41,728 nt of DNA from Acidimicrobiia bacterium. Its GTDB lineage: Bacteria > Actinomycetota > Acidimicrobiia > Spongiisociales > UBA5794. Positions within the stretch are counted from its first letter, which is position 1. Every line of letters begins with the position of its first letter. The translations under genes and the position numbers were made by a program. The notes under the pieces are model-generated. The model saw only the letters and a list, made by a program, of their open reading frames with translations. It was not told where the DNA came from and searched no databases. The stretch lies in NCBI GenBank assembly GCA_030618675.1, contig JAUXCV010000001.1, forward strand, positions 1 through 41,728, written 5' to 3'. Below, one piece after another: positions 1 through 7,297 of the stretch.

Positions 1-1
1 G

Positions 2-529
2 CCGAGCATGCTCCAGGTACCCGGCGCCAAGGACGTTGGTGTCGAGCTGTACACACTGTCGAAGAGTCATTCGATGGCCGGTTGGCGCGTCGGCTTCGTG
101 GTCGGGAACCCGGAGGTGATCGCGGCGTTGGGGCAGTTGAAGTCGTACCTCGACTACGGGACCTTCCAACCCATCCAGATCGCATCGATCATCGCCCTGA
201 ACGAATGCGACGACTACGTCCCGGAGGTCGTCGACATCTACGAACGGCGGCTGGACATCCTCGTCGACGGGCTCAACCGCTTCGGGTGGGAGGTCGAGGA
301 GCCGAAGAGCACGATGTTCGTGTGGGCCAGGATCCCCGAGCCGTACCGGCACATGGACTCGCTGACGTTCGCCCTGCATCTCCTCGACGAGGCGAAGGTC
401 GCCGTGAGCCCGGGCATCGGCTTCGGTCCCTCGGGTGACGGCCACGTGCGTTTCGCGCTCGTGGAGAACGATCAACGCACGGCACAGGCTGTTCGCGGGA
501 TCCGTAATGCCCTGAACCTGGCGGAATAG
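2..529 (+). CDS. PLP-dependent class I/II aminotransferase, C-terminal part (partial)
   Basis: The reading frame is open from the first bases of the window, so the gene begins upstream and only about the last 175 residues are visible. The segment SKSHSMAGWRVGF contains the lysine that forms the Schiff base with pyridoxal phosphate, followed by the small-domain arginine region, as in fold-type I aminotransferases of the alanine / LL-diaminopimelate / aspartate group. The later text (EEPKSTMFVWARIP, then a VAVSPGIGFG segment) is closest in style to AlaC/DapL-like enzymes. The enzyme would transfer an amino group between an amino acid and a 2-oxo acid in the cytoplasm. The exact substrate cannot be called from this fragment. 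The gene converges on the phosphorylase gene, with a hairpin between them. Confidence 0.9.
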   Translation, partial: PSMLQVPGAKDVGVELYTLSKSHSMAGWRVGFVVGNPEVIAALGQLKSYLDYGTFQPIQIASIIALNECDDYVPEVVDIYERRLDILVDGLNRFGWEVEEPKSTMFVWARIPEPYRHMDSLTFALHLLDEAKVAVSPGIGFGPSGDGHVRFALVENDQRTAQAVRGIRNALNLAE

Positions 530-543
530 GGAAGGCCAGAGAC

Positions 544-594
544 GACAGACGACAGCGAAGCCGCCGATCGTCGCGGGTGTGGCTGTTGTCTGTT
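544..594. terminator. Intergenic hairpin between convergent genes, possible bidirectional terminator
   Basis: Bases 544-555 (GACAGACGACAG) can pair with 583-594 (CTGTTGTCTGTT) as a 12-bp stem with two G-T wobbles and a 27-base loop. It lies between the stop codons of two convergent genes, where a bidirectional terminator is expected. There is no clear T run, so the terminator role is an inference. The left arm is built from a repeated 7-mer (CAGACGA). Confidence 0.4.
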
Positions 595-632
595 CGCTGT
601 GGTCCGAGCACCGAGTATCGAGGTGCGAGTCC

Positions 633-2759
633 CTACGACCGCCCGAGCGGGAGGTACGCCTTCTCGGCGTAGTCCTTCAGCATGCGGTGGGTCGAGAACT
701 CCGAGAGGCCGGTGATCATGGCCGATTTCATCATGGCGATCCACGCTCGCGGCAGACCGTCCTCGTCCCGGTCGTAGAACGTCGGAACGACCTCCGATTC
801 GAGCAAGCGGTACAGGGTGTTCGCGTCCTCTTCGTCCGATGAGGAGTGTTCGCCGAATCCCCAGCCGTTGGTGCCGTCGAATCCCTCGACCCACCAGCCG
901 TCGAGGACGCTGAGGTTGAGACCGCCGTTCGCAGCGGACTTCATACCGGAGGTGCCGCTCGCCTCGCGAGGTGGGACCGGCGTATTGAGCCACACGTCGG
1001 ACCCGGTGACCAGGGTCCGTCCGAGTCGCAGGTCGTAGTCCTCGACGAAGAACAGGTGGCCCTCGTATCGTCCGTCGTGGGACATGTCGAAGACGTGCTT
1101 GATGAGCGCTTGACCTTCTCGGTCGGCGGGGTGTGCCTTCCCTGCGAACACGAGTTGGACGGGCCGTTCGGGGTTCTTGAGAATCGCCTCGAGACGGTTC
1201 GGATCGGTGAAGAGCATCCCCGCTCGCTTGTACGTGGCGAACCGCCGGGCGAAGCCGATGGTGAGGCGATCGGCCGGCAGTTGATCGTCGAGCCACCGCA
1301 ACCGACGGGATCCCACACCGTGGCGGGCGTACTCCTCGCGGAGTCGGGTCCGGAGGCGACGGGTCATCAACTCGCGCTGGGACTCGTGGGCGCGCCAGAT
1401 CTTGGCGTCGTCGATGTCCCGTATTGCGCTCCACTCGGCAGGTTCATGGACCCGATCGACCCAGTCGTGGCCGAGGGCGCCCTCAAGGAGGCGCCACATG
1501 GGGCGGCCGAGCCAGGTTGATGGATGAACTCCGTTCGTGACGGCGAACGCCGGTCCTCCGATGAGTTCTCCCCAGTCGCGTGTGACGATGTCCGCATGCC
1601 GGACCGAGACTCCGTTCGTGCGATCTGACAGGCGGATGGCCAACGCTCCCATGTCGAACACGCCGCCGTCGTTCGACCCGCTTCTGGCGAGGCTTCGCTG
1701 GGTCTCGGTGTCGACTCCCTCGATCGTCCCACCGAGGGCTGCAGCTGCGAGCAAGGGGTCGAAGGTCTCGTTCCCCGCGGGTACCGGCGTGTGCAGAGTG
1801 AACAGCGTTCGGTCGGCGACCGATCGCTTCGCTGTTTCGAGATCGTGGCCGGCGACGATCTCCCAGGACAGGCGCTCGAGGAGGCTCAACGCGGCGTGAC
1901 CCTCGTTGACGTGCCACATCGCTGGTTCGATTGCGAGCGCTCGCAGCACCCGCGCTCCACCGATTCCGAGCACGGTCTCCTGCGCGAACCGAGCCTCCCG
2001 GCCTCGCACGTAGAGGATGTGGGTGATCGGACGATCGGCGGGGTCGTTCTCAGGGAGGTTGGTGTCGAGCAAGATCAGGGGTACCCGTCCGACGTCGATC
2101 CGCCATGCTCCGATGGCGACGTCCCGGCCGTTGAGGGCGAGCGACACGCGAAGGGGGCGTCCGCTGTGGGGATCGAGCACTTCGCGAATGGGACGTCTGC
2201 GCATCTCGAGGCGCTGGTACGTGTGCTGCTGCCAGCCGTCGGGATCGACGGCCTGACGGAAGAAGCCACGCCGGTACAGCAGTCCGACTGCGATCAGGGG
2301 GATGCCGAGATCCGACGCCGACTTGACGTGATCACCAGCGAGCACGCCGAGTCCACCCGAGTAGAACGGGAGCTTCTCGTTGATGCCGTACTCGGCGCAG
2401 AGATAGGCAACCGGGCCCTCGAGTTCGCCGCCGTGGTTCGTGTCGAACCAGGTCTGATCGCTCGAGAGATACCGATCGAACCGTTCGACGACCTCGTCGT
2501 AGAGTTCGTTGAAGCTCCCGCTCGCCGCGAGCGCCTCCCAGGTCGAAGGTTCGACCACCTGGAGCAGGCCGATCGGATTGCGCGTGGCGGCCCACGCTTG
2601 CGGATCGATCCGGCTCCACAGATCGCGCGCGACCGGGTCCCACGACCACCAGAGGTTGTATGAGAGGTCGTAGAGCCTGAGAAAATCGCTCGGGATCCGG
2701 AGCGGGACTTTGGGGCCCACCGGGACGGACGCGGCGAGTTGAGAACGGCAGTCGGTCAT
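633..2759 (-). CDS. glgP: Alpha-glucan (glycogen/maltodextrin) phosphorylase
   Basis: This 708-residue protein matches the short, bacterial-type alpha-glucan phosphorylases, which release glucose-1-phosphate from the non-reducing ends of glycogen or maltodextrin. The N-terminus carries the YDLSYNLWWSWDP segment typical of the phosphorylase N-terminal domain (DUF3417). The segment AEYGINEKLPFYSGGLGVLAGD follows, and near residue 600 the motif GTSGMKSAANGG holds the lysine that binds the cofactor pyridoxal phosphate. WHVNEGHAA and FARRFATYKRA are further family motifs. The start is an ATG preceded by GAGGAG about 9-10 bases upstream. The gene is divergent from the fatty acid operon and convergent with the aminotransferase, so it is probably a single transcription unit. 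It implies glycogen storage in this organism. Confidence 0.93.
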   Translation of the reverse strand: MTDCRSQLAASVPVGPKVPLRIPSDFLRLYDLSYNLWWSWDPVARDLWSRIDPQAWAATRNPIGLLQVVEPSTWEALAASGSFNELYDEVVERFDRYLSSDQTWFDTNHGGELEGPVAYLCAEYGINEKLPFYSGGLGVLAGDHVKSASDLGIPLIAVGLLYRRGFFRQAVDPDGWQQHTYQRLEMRRRPIREVLDPHSGRPLRVSLALNGRDVAIGAWRIDVGRVPLILLDTNLPENDPADRPITHILYVRGREARFAQETVLGIGGARVLRALAIEPAMWHVNEGHAALSLLERLSWEIVAGHDLETAKRSVADRTLFTLHTPVPAGNETFDPLLAAAALGGTIEGVDTETQRSLARSGSNDGGVFDMGALAIRLSDRTNGVSVRHADIVTRDWGELIGGPAFAVTNGVHPSTWLGRPMWRLLEGALGHDWVDRVHEPAEWSAIRDIDDAKIWRAHESQRELMTRRLRTRLREEYARHGVGSRRLRWLDDQLPADRLTIGFARRFATYKRAGMLFTDPNRLEAILKNPERPVQLVFAGKAHPADREGQALIKHVFDMSHDGRYEGHLFFVEDYDLRLGRTLVTGSDVWLNTPVPPREASGTSGMKSAANGGLNLSVLDGWWVEGFDGTNGWGFGEHSSSDEEDANTLYRLLESEVVPTFYDRDEDGLPRAWIAMMKSAMITGLSEFSTHRMLKDYAEKAYLPLGRS

Positions 2760-2815
2760 GTGCGAGAACTCCTCGTGAGGTACTGCGCGAGGCTAGCGTC
2801 GAAGCGTTGTTGAAA

Positions 2816-2834
2816 CCCCGGTGACACCCCGGGG
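2816..2834. promoter_or_regulatory. Dyad-symmetric element in the glgP-fabD divergent region
   Basis: CCCCGG (2816-2821) and CCGGGG (2829-2834) form a perfect 6-bp inverted repeat, and the centre itself reads as a second palindrome, GGTGACACC. It lies about 36 bases before the fabD start, in the only non-coding gap that can hold the promoter of the fatty acid operon. An operator or a leader hairpin are both possible. I see no convincing -35/-10 pair here. Confidence 0.3.
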
Positions 2835-2869
2835 GTCGGTACACAGAGCGACAGCAGAGCGGAGCTGTG

Positions 2870-3802
2870 ATGTCCGGATACGCCATCTTGTTCCCCGGCC
2901 AGGGGAGTCAGAAGGTCGGCATGGGTGCCGGCCTTTTCTCCACGCGCCCCGAGTTGCTGGTCGAGACCGCGGACAGAGTCCTTGGATGGTCGCTCGAAGC
3001 GCTCATCACAGACGGCCCGCAGGAAGAACTGACGAAGACCGAACATGCTCAGCCGGCCCTGTACGCGGTGTCGTACGCCCTGTGGGAGGCGTTGAGCGAT
3101 GCGCTGCCGACACGACCGGCCGCGGCGGCCGGCCACTCCCTCGGGGAGTACACGGCACTGGCGGCTGCGGGAGCGCTCTCGTACGAAGATGGGCTGACGC
3201 TCGTCGCGGAACGAGGCCGAGCGATGGCCGGCGCGCCATCGGCAAGTGACCCTTCGGGCATGGCCGCACTCATCGGCGCCGACCTCGAGCACGCTGAGCG
3301 TATCGCCGCCGACCGGCGAGCGGAAGGCGGAAGACTCTGGGTCGCGAACGTGAACACACCATCACAGATCGTGCTGGCCGGCAGCCGGCTCGACATCGAG
3401 TGGCTCAGCGAGAACGCCCGGTCGCTGGGTATCCGTCGTGCGATCCCTCTCGACGTCGCAGGGGCGTTCCACTCGCCCTACATGGCGCCGGCAGCAGAGC
3501 GACTGAGGACCGCTCTGGAACGGGTCGAGTTCGCGGAGCCGTCATTCACGGTGTATGCGAACACGACGGGACGGCTGGTGGAGGATCCGGTCCGGCAACT
3601 CGGTGAGCAACTGATCCGGCCGGTCCAGTTCGCATCGACGCTCGAGCGGCTGGCGGCCGACGGGATCACGACCTTCATCCACGTCGGGCCGGGAGACGTG
3701 ACGGCCGGTCTCGTCAAACGAACGCTCACGGACGCCGTCGTGCACGTGGTATCCGATCTCGACGGAATCGCCGCCGTCGCGAGCGACCCGTCCGTACAAT
3801 GA
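2870..3802 (+). CDS. fabD: Malonyl-CoA:ACP transacylase
   Basis: FabD loads malonate from malonyl-CoA onto acyl carrier protein, the first committed step of type II fatty acid synthesis in the cytoplasm. In the 310-residue protein I see FPGQGSQ near residue 8, the nucleophile motif GHSLGEY (Ser about 90) and the catalytic-His motif GAFHSP (His about 201), all at the expected places. I chose the ATG at 2870, because GGAG at 2861-2864 is 5 bases upstream. An in-frame GTG directly before it (2867) is too close to that site. The gene is first in a five-gene operon and is followed 25 bases later by fabH. Length is normal for the family. Confidence 0.95.
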   Translation: MSGYAILFPGQGSQKVGMGAGLFSTRPELLVETADRVLGWSLEALITDGPQEELTKTEHAQPALYAVSYALWEALSDALPTRPAAAAGHSLGEYTALAAAGALSYEDGLTLVAERGRAMAGAPSASDPSGMAALIGADLEHAERIAADRRAEGGRLWVANVNTPSQIVLAGSRLDIEWLSENARSLGIRRAIPLDVAGAFHSPYMAPAAERLRTALERVEFAEPSFTVYANTTGRLVEDPVRQLGEQLIRPVQFASTLERLAADGITTFIHVGPGDVTAGLVKRTLTDAVVHVVSDLDGIAAVASDPSVQ

Positions 3803-3827
3803 CCGATCTGTCCGAGGAGGAACGCGA

Positions 3828-4886
3828 ATGCAGCGAGTGATGATCACCGGCTGGGGCCGATGTATGCCGGAGCCAACCGTCACGAACGACGATCTCGCAA
3901 CCGTCATCGATACGTCGGACGAGTGGATCGCGACGCGCTCCGGCATCCGGCAGCGGAGGGTCTCCCACGTCGACAACTCCGACATGGCGCTTGTTGCGTC
4001 CCGCCACGCCCTGGCGGCCGCCGGACTCGAAGCGACAGACCTCGACTACATCCTCGTGGCGACCTGCACACCCGACCGCTTCATCCCCGCGATGGCCTGC
4101 CACCTCCAGGCGAAGCTCGGCGCCGTGAACGCTGCGGCGACCGACACCAACGCCGGATGCACCGGCTTCATCTACGGACTGAATCTCGCCGCCGGCCTCA
4201 TCGCCACTGGATCGGCCCGCCGCATCCTCCTCCTCGGATCCGAGCGTCTCACGCCGTATCTCGATCTTGAGAACCGTGACACGGCGGTGCTGTTCGGCGA
4301 CGGATCCGGCGCCGTCATCCTCGAACCGTCGGATACCGACGAGGGCATGCAGTCGATCAACGTCGGCTCGGATGGCAATCTCGCCGGAGCGCTGACCATC
4401 GAGGGCGCCGGTTCATCCTGGATGGAGATTCCCTCGCCGGTGCGGGTCGTGATGGACGGCCGCGAGGTGTTCAGGAACGCCGTTGTCGGCATGGGCGCCG
4501 CAGCCGAGAAGGCGCTCGCCGACGCCGGATGGTCGATCGATGAGGTGGATCTGCTGATCCCGCATCAGGCCAACATCAGGATCATCGACGCCACGACGAA
4601 GCGCCTCGGCATCGATCCGGAAAAGGTGTACACGAACATCGACGCATACGGGAACACATCGGCCGCCACGATCCCGATCGCTCTCTCAGAGGCCATCGAC
4701 CGAGGTCGTTTGAAGCCCGGAGCGAAGCTCGTGCTGGTGGCGTTCGGAGCGGGTCTCACCTGGGGAGCTACCGCGATCCAATGGGGTCAGAGGGTCGAGC
4801 CGAAGTCGCTCAGCGATGCCGCGCTCCCGCCGAGCGACCGGACCGGCATCCAGATCATGATCGATCGACAGAGCGCGAGGCAGTGA
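3828..4886 (+). CDS. fabH: 3-oxoacyl-ACP synthase III (beta-ketoacyl-ACP synthase III)
   Basis: FabH condenses a starter acyl-CoA with malonyl-ACP to start fatty acid chains. The catalytic triad is visible: Cys about 111 in NAGCTGFIYG, His about 246 in PHQANIRI and Asn about 276 in DAYGNTSAATIP. The protein is 352 residues, about 20-30 longer than most FabH. The extra length is a C-terminal tail with no recognisable domain. A GAGGAGG ribosome-binding site stands 7-8 bases before the ATG. Its stop overlaps the fabG start by one base (TGATG), so translation of the two is probably coupled. Confidence 0.95.
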   Translation: MQRVMITGWGRCMPEPTVTNDDLATVIDTSDEWIATRSGIRQRRVSHVDNSDMALVASRHALAAAGLEATDLDYILVATCTPDRFIPAMACHLQAKLGAVNAAATDTNAGCTGFIYGLNLAAGLIATGSARRILLLGSERLTPYLDLENRDTAVLFGDGSGAVILEPSDTDEGMQSINVGSDGNLAGALTIEGAGSSWMEIPSPVRVVMDGREVFRNAVVGMGAAAEKALADAGWSIDEVDLLIPHQANIRIIDATTKRLGIDPEKVYTNIDAYGNTSAATIPIALSEAIDRGRLKPGAKLVLVAFGAGLTWGATAIQWGQRVEPKSLSDAALPPSDRTGIQIMIDRQSARQ

Positions 4887-5620
4887 TGAGCCGCGTAGCG
4901 CTGGTCACCGGAGGTTCGCGAGGGATCGGCAGAGCGATCGCGTTGCGTCTTGCATCCGACGGTCACGCCGTCGCTGTCAACTACGCGACGAACAGTGCGG
5001 CGGCCGACGACGTCGTCGCAACCATCACGGGCAACGGCGGGGCAGCGATCGCCGTGAGAGCAGACGTCGGTGACGCCGATGCTGTCGCAGCGATGTTCGA
5101 GGCCGTGGAAGAGGAACTCGGGCGGGTCGACGTGCTCGTCAACAACGCCGGCATCACGCGGGACGACCTGCTGCTGAGAATGGGACCCGAAGCCTGGGAT
5201 CAGGTGATCGAGACGAACCTCCGGTCCGTGTACCTCTGCTCGCGGGCCGCCATGCGCGGCATGCTCCGCTCCCGATGGGGTCGGATCATCTCGGTGAGTT
5301 CCATCTCCGGGATCACAGGGAACCCCGGTCAGGCGAACTACGCGGCGTCGAAGGCGGGGATCATCGGATTCTCGAAGTCGATCGCCCGGGAGATCGGATC
5401 GAGGAACATAACGGTCAACGTGGTTGCTCCGGGTTTCATCGAAACGGACATGACGGAAGAACTCGGAACCGAGATAGCGGAAGAGGTGGCCCGCAGGGTT
5501 GCGGTCGGCCGCCTCGGACGACCGGAGGAGATCGCGGCGGCGGTGGGCTATCTTGCCTCCGACGACGCGGCGTACGTAACGGGTCAGACGCTCGTCGTAG
5601 ACGGCGGTCTGGCCCTGTAG
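4886..5620 (+). CDS. fabG: 3-oxoacyl-ACP reductase
   Basis: FabG is the NADPH-dependent reductase of the elongation cycle, turning 3-oxoacyl-ACP into 3-hydroxyacyl-ACP. This 244-residue short-chain dehydrogenase shows the nucleotide motif TGGSRGIG (residues 8-15), NNAG (86-89), the catalytic serine region ISVSSISG (near 138-139) and YAASK with Tyr 152 and Lys 156. The frame stays open further upstream, but the ATG at 4886 has GAGG 5 bases before it, overlaps the fabH stop, and gives the standard N-terminus. Context in a fab operon supports FabG over other members of this large family. Confidence 0.95.
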   Translation: MSRVALVTGGSRGIGRAIALRLASDGHAVAVNYATNSAAADDVVATITGNGGAAIAVRADVGDADAVAAMFEAVEEELGRVDVLVNNAGITRDDLLLRMGPEAWDQVIETNLRSVYLCSRAAMRGMLRSRWGRIISVSSISGITGNPGQANYAASKAGIIGFSKSIAREIGSRNITVNVVAPGFIETDMTEELGTEIAEEVARRVAVGRLGRPEEIAAAVGYLASDDAAYVTGQTLVVDGGLAL

Positions 5621-5644
5621 AACGGCTACTAGGAGGCTGAGACA

Positions 5645-5890
5645 ATGGAGCGCACGGAGATCGAATCGAAGCTGACCGACCTTCTCGTCGATGAGCTTGG
5701 GATCGAGCGTGATGACATCAGGGCAGACGCGACGTTCGAAGAGGATCTCGATGTCGACTCGCTCGGGGTCGTCGAACTGCTCATGGCCCTCGAGGACAAC
5801 TTCGGAGTGAAGATCCCAGACGAGGAAGCCGAGCAGATCACGACGGTGGGCGAGGCGATCGACCTCGTGGAGAAGAAGCTCAACGCGTAG
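5645..5890 (+). CDS. acpP: Acyl carrier protein
   Basis: This small acidic protein of 81 residues carries growing acyl chains on a phosphopantetheine arm. The attachment serine is Ser 39 in the DSLGVVELL motif, preceded by the usual FEEDLDV. Length and acidity are typical. AGGAGG about 9 bases upstream of the ATG provides a strong ribosome-binding site, as expected for one of the most abundant proteins of the cell. It lies between fabG and fabF, its standard position. Confidence 0.97.
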   Translation: MERTEIESKLTDLLVDELGIERDDIRADATFEEDLDVDSLGVVELLMALEDNFGVKIPDEEAEQITTVGEAIDLVEKKLNA

Positions 5891-5911
5891 GAGTTGGACT
5901 AGGAGCACATC

Positions 5912-7156
5912 ATGAACGACCGTCGCGTCGTTGTCACCGGCCTCGGCACCGTCAACCCCGTCGCCGGTGACGTCGAAAGCACCTGGCGCGGACTCCTCGA
6001 CGGCACGTCGGGAGTCGGCCCGATCACGTCGATCGAGGCTTCGGACCTGCCGTCGCAGATCGCCGGTGAGATCACAGACTTCGATATCGAGGCCTTCATG
6101 CCCCGACGCCAGGCGAGGCGGATGGATCGGTACGCCCAGCTCTTCTGGGTTGCCGCCCGCGAAGCGCTCGGCGACTCGGGGATCGCCTACGAACCCGATG
6201 ACCCTGCCGCCTACCGGGCAGGCGTTGTCGTCGGCTCCGGGATCGGTGGTGTCACCACGTTCGAAGAGGAGGTGACCACGCTGCTCGAGGTTGGTCCTCA
6301 CCGGTTGAGCCCGTTCGGGATCCCGAAGATCATCGCGAACCTGGCGGGAGGCCAGATCTCGATCGATTTCAATCTCTACGGACCGAACACGACGGCGGTG
6401 ACCGCGTGTGCGGCGTCGGCCAACGCGATCGGCGACGCCGCTGCGATCATCCAGCGAGGAGCGGCCGACGTGATGCTCGCGGGAGGCGCCGATGCCGCCA
6501 TCACGCGACTCGCCATGGGCGGGTTCGCCCAGGCACGGGCCCTGAGCACCCGCAACGATGATCCTCAGGGCGCCAGCCGACCGTTCGACGCGGGCCGTGA
6601 TGGTTTCGTCATGGCGGAAGGTGCCGCAGCTCTGGTGCTCGAAGAGCGGGAACATGCGCTGGAACGCGGTGCGACGGTGTACGCCGAAGTCGTCGGGTAC
6701 GGCATGTCGGCCGACGGCTATCACGTGACGCTGCCCCGTCCCGGCGGCGACGGCGCGGCGAGAGCCATGCAGAGTGCCCTCGACGATGCAGGGATCGCCG
6801 CCGAACAGGTTTCGTACATCAACGCCCACGGGACGTCCACGGCGGCGAACGACGTCACCGAGACCATGGCGATCAAGACCGTGTTCGGTGACCATGCGTA
6901 CCGGGTGCCGATTTCGTCGACGAAGTCGATGACGGGGCACCTGCTCGGCGGGGCAGGGGCAGTTGAGGCCGTCGCCAGCGTGCTCGCGATCCGCGATGGC
7001 ATCGTGCCACCCACGATCAATCTCACGGATCCCGACCCGGAGTGCGATCTCGACTACGTCCCGGGAGAAGCCAGAACCGTCGACGTGCAGTACGCGATGA
7101 GCAACTCCTTCGGCTTCGGCGGCCACAACGTGGTGCTGGTATTCAGTAGTCAGTAG
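5912..7156 (+). CDS. fabF: 3-oxoacyl-ACP synthase II
   Basis: FabF elongates acyl-ACP by condensing it with malonyl-ACP. The 414-residue protein has the Cys-His-His active site: Cys about 166 in VTACAASAN, His about 306 in NAHGTST and His about 343 in MTGHLLGGAG, with Lys about 338 just before the last. AGGAG lies 9 bases upstream of the ATG. It is the last gene of the fab operon. Its stop codon (7154-7156) lies inside a heptamer tandem repeat, so the final residues of the protein (FSSQ) are encoded by repeat DNA rather than by family-conserved sequence. Confidence 0.96.
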   Translation: MNDRRVVVTGLGTVNPVAGDVESTWRGLLDGTSGVGPITSIEASDLPSQIAGEITDFDIEAFMPRRQARRMDRYAQLFWVAAREALGDSGIAYEPDDPAAYRAGVVVGSGIGGVTTFEEEVTTLLEVGPHRLSPFGIPKIIANLAGGQISIDFNLYGPNTTAVTACAASANAIGDAAAIIQRGAADVMLAGGADAAITRLAMGGFAQARALSTRNDDPQGASRPFDAGRDGFVMAEGAAALVLEEREHALERGATVYAEVVGYGMSADGYHVTLPRPGGDGAARAMQSALDDAGIAAEQVSYINAHGTSTAANDVTETMAIKTVFGDHAYRVPISSTKSMTGHLLGGAGAVEAVASVLAIRDGIVPPTINLTDPDPECDLDYVPGEARTVDVQYAMSNSFGFGGHNVVLVFSSQ

Positions 7157-7170
7157 TCAGTAGTCAGTAT
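7144..7170 (+). repeat. Heptamer tandem repeat (CAGTAGT), about 3.7 copies
   Basis: CAGTAGT is repeated head to tail at 7144, 7151 and 7158, followed by a partial fourth copy. The array overlaps the 3' end of fabF, including its stop codon. The same heptamer unit in another phase (GTAGTCA) occurs again at 41483. Confidence 0.9.
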
Positions 7171-7216
7171 CCCGTGTCCGGTTGTCGGTGAAGGCTCTGC
7201 CTGATCTACTGCTTTT

Positions 7217-7268
7217 CTCAGCTACTCAGCTACTCAGCTACTCAGCTACTCAGCTACTCAGCTACTGA
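7217..7268 (+). repeat. Octamer tandem repeat (GCTACTCA), six copies
   Basis: GCTACTCA occurs five times without a break (7221-7260), preceded by a half copy and followed by GCTACTGA. The array lies directly upstream of the dinB promoter. Related octamers (GAGTAGCG and CTACTCGG) form a hairpin at 14097-14173. Confidence 0.95.
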
Positions 7269-7285
7269 TCTACTTCCTGTCCCTG

Positions 7286-7291
7286 TACCGT
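7286..7291 (+). promoter_or_regulatory. Candidate -10 element of dinB (leaderless)
   Basis: TACCGT is followed by six bases and then the dinB ATG. There is no Shine-Dalgarno sequence before that ATG. This places the transcription start at or next to the A of the start codon, as in leaderless actinobacterial messages. No good -35 box is visible. The octamer array ends 17 bases upstream of this box. Confidence 0.5.
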
Positions 7292-7297
7292 GACGCC

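Noticed and set aside
4787..7126. Open frame of 779 codons on the minus strand opposite fabG-acpP-fabF
   Set aside because: It is antisense to three certain genes, is rich in Arg, His, Asp and Gly as expected from high-GC codon shadows, and shows no known motif.
7217..7268. Octamer array as a CRISPR array
   Set aside because: Units are 8 bp with no spacers and no cas genes nearby. It is a simple tandem repeat.
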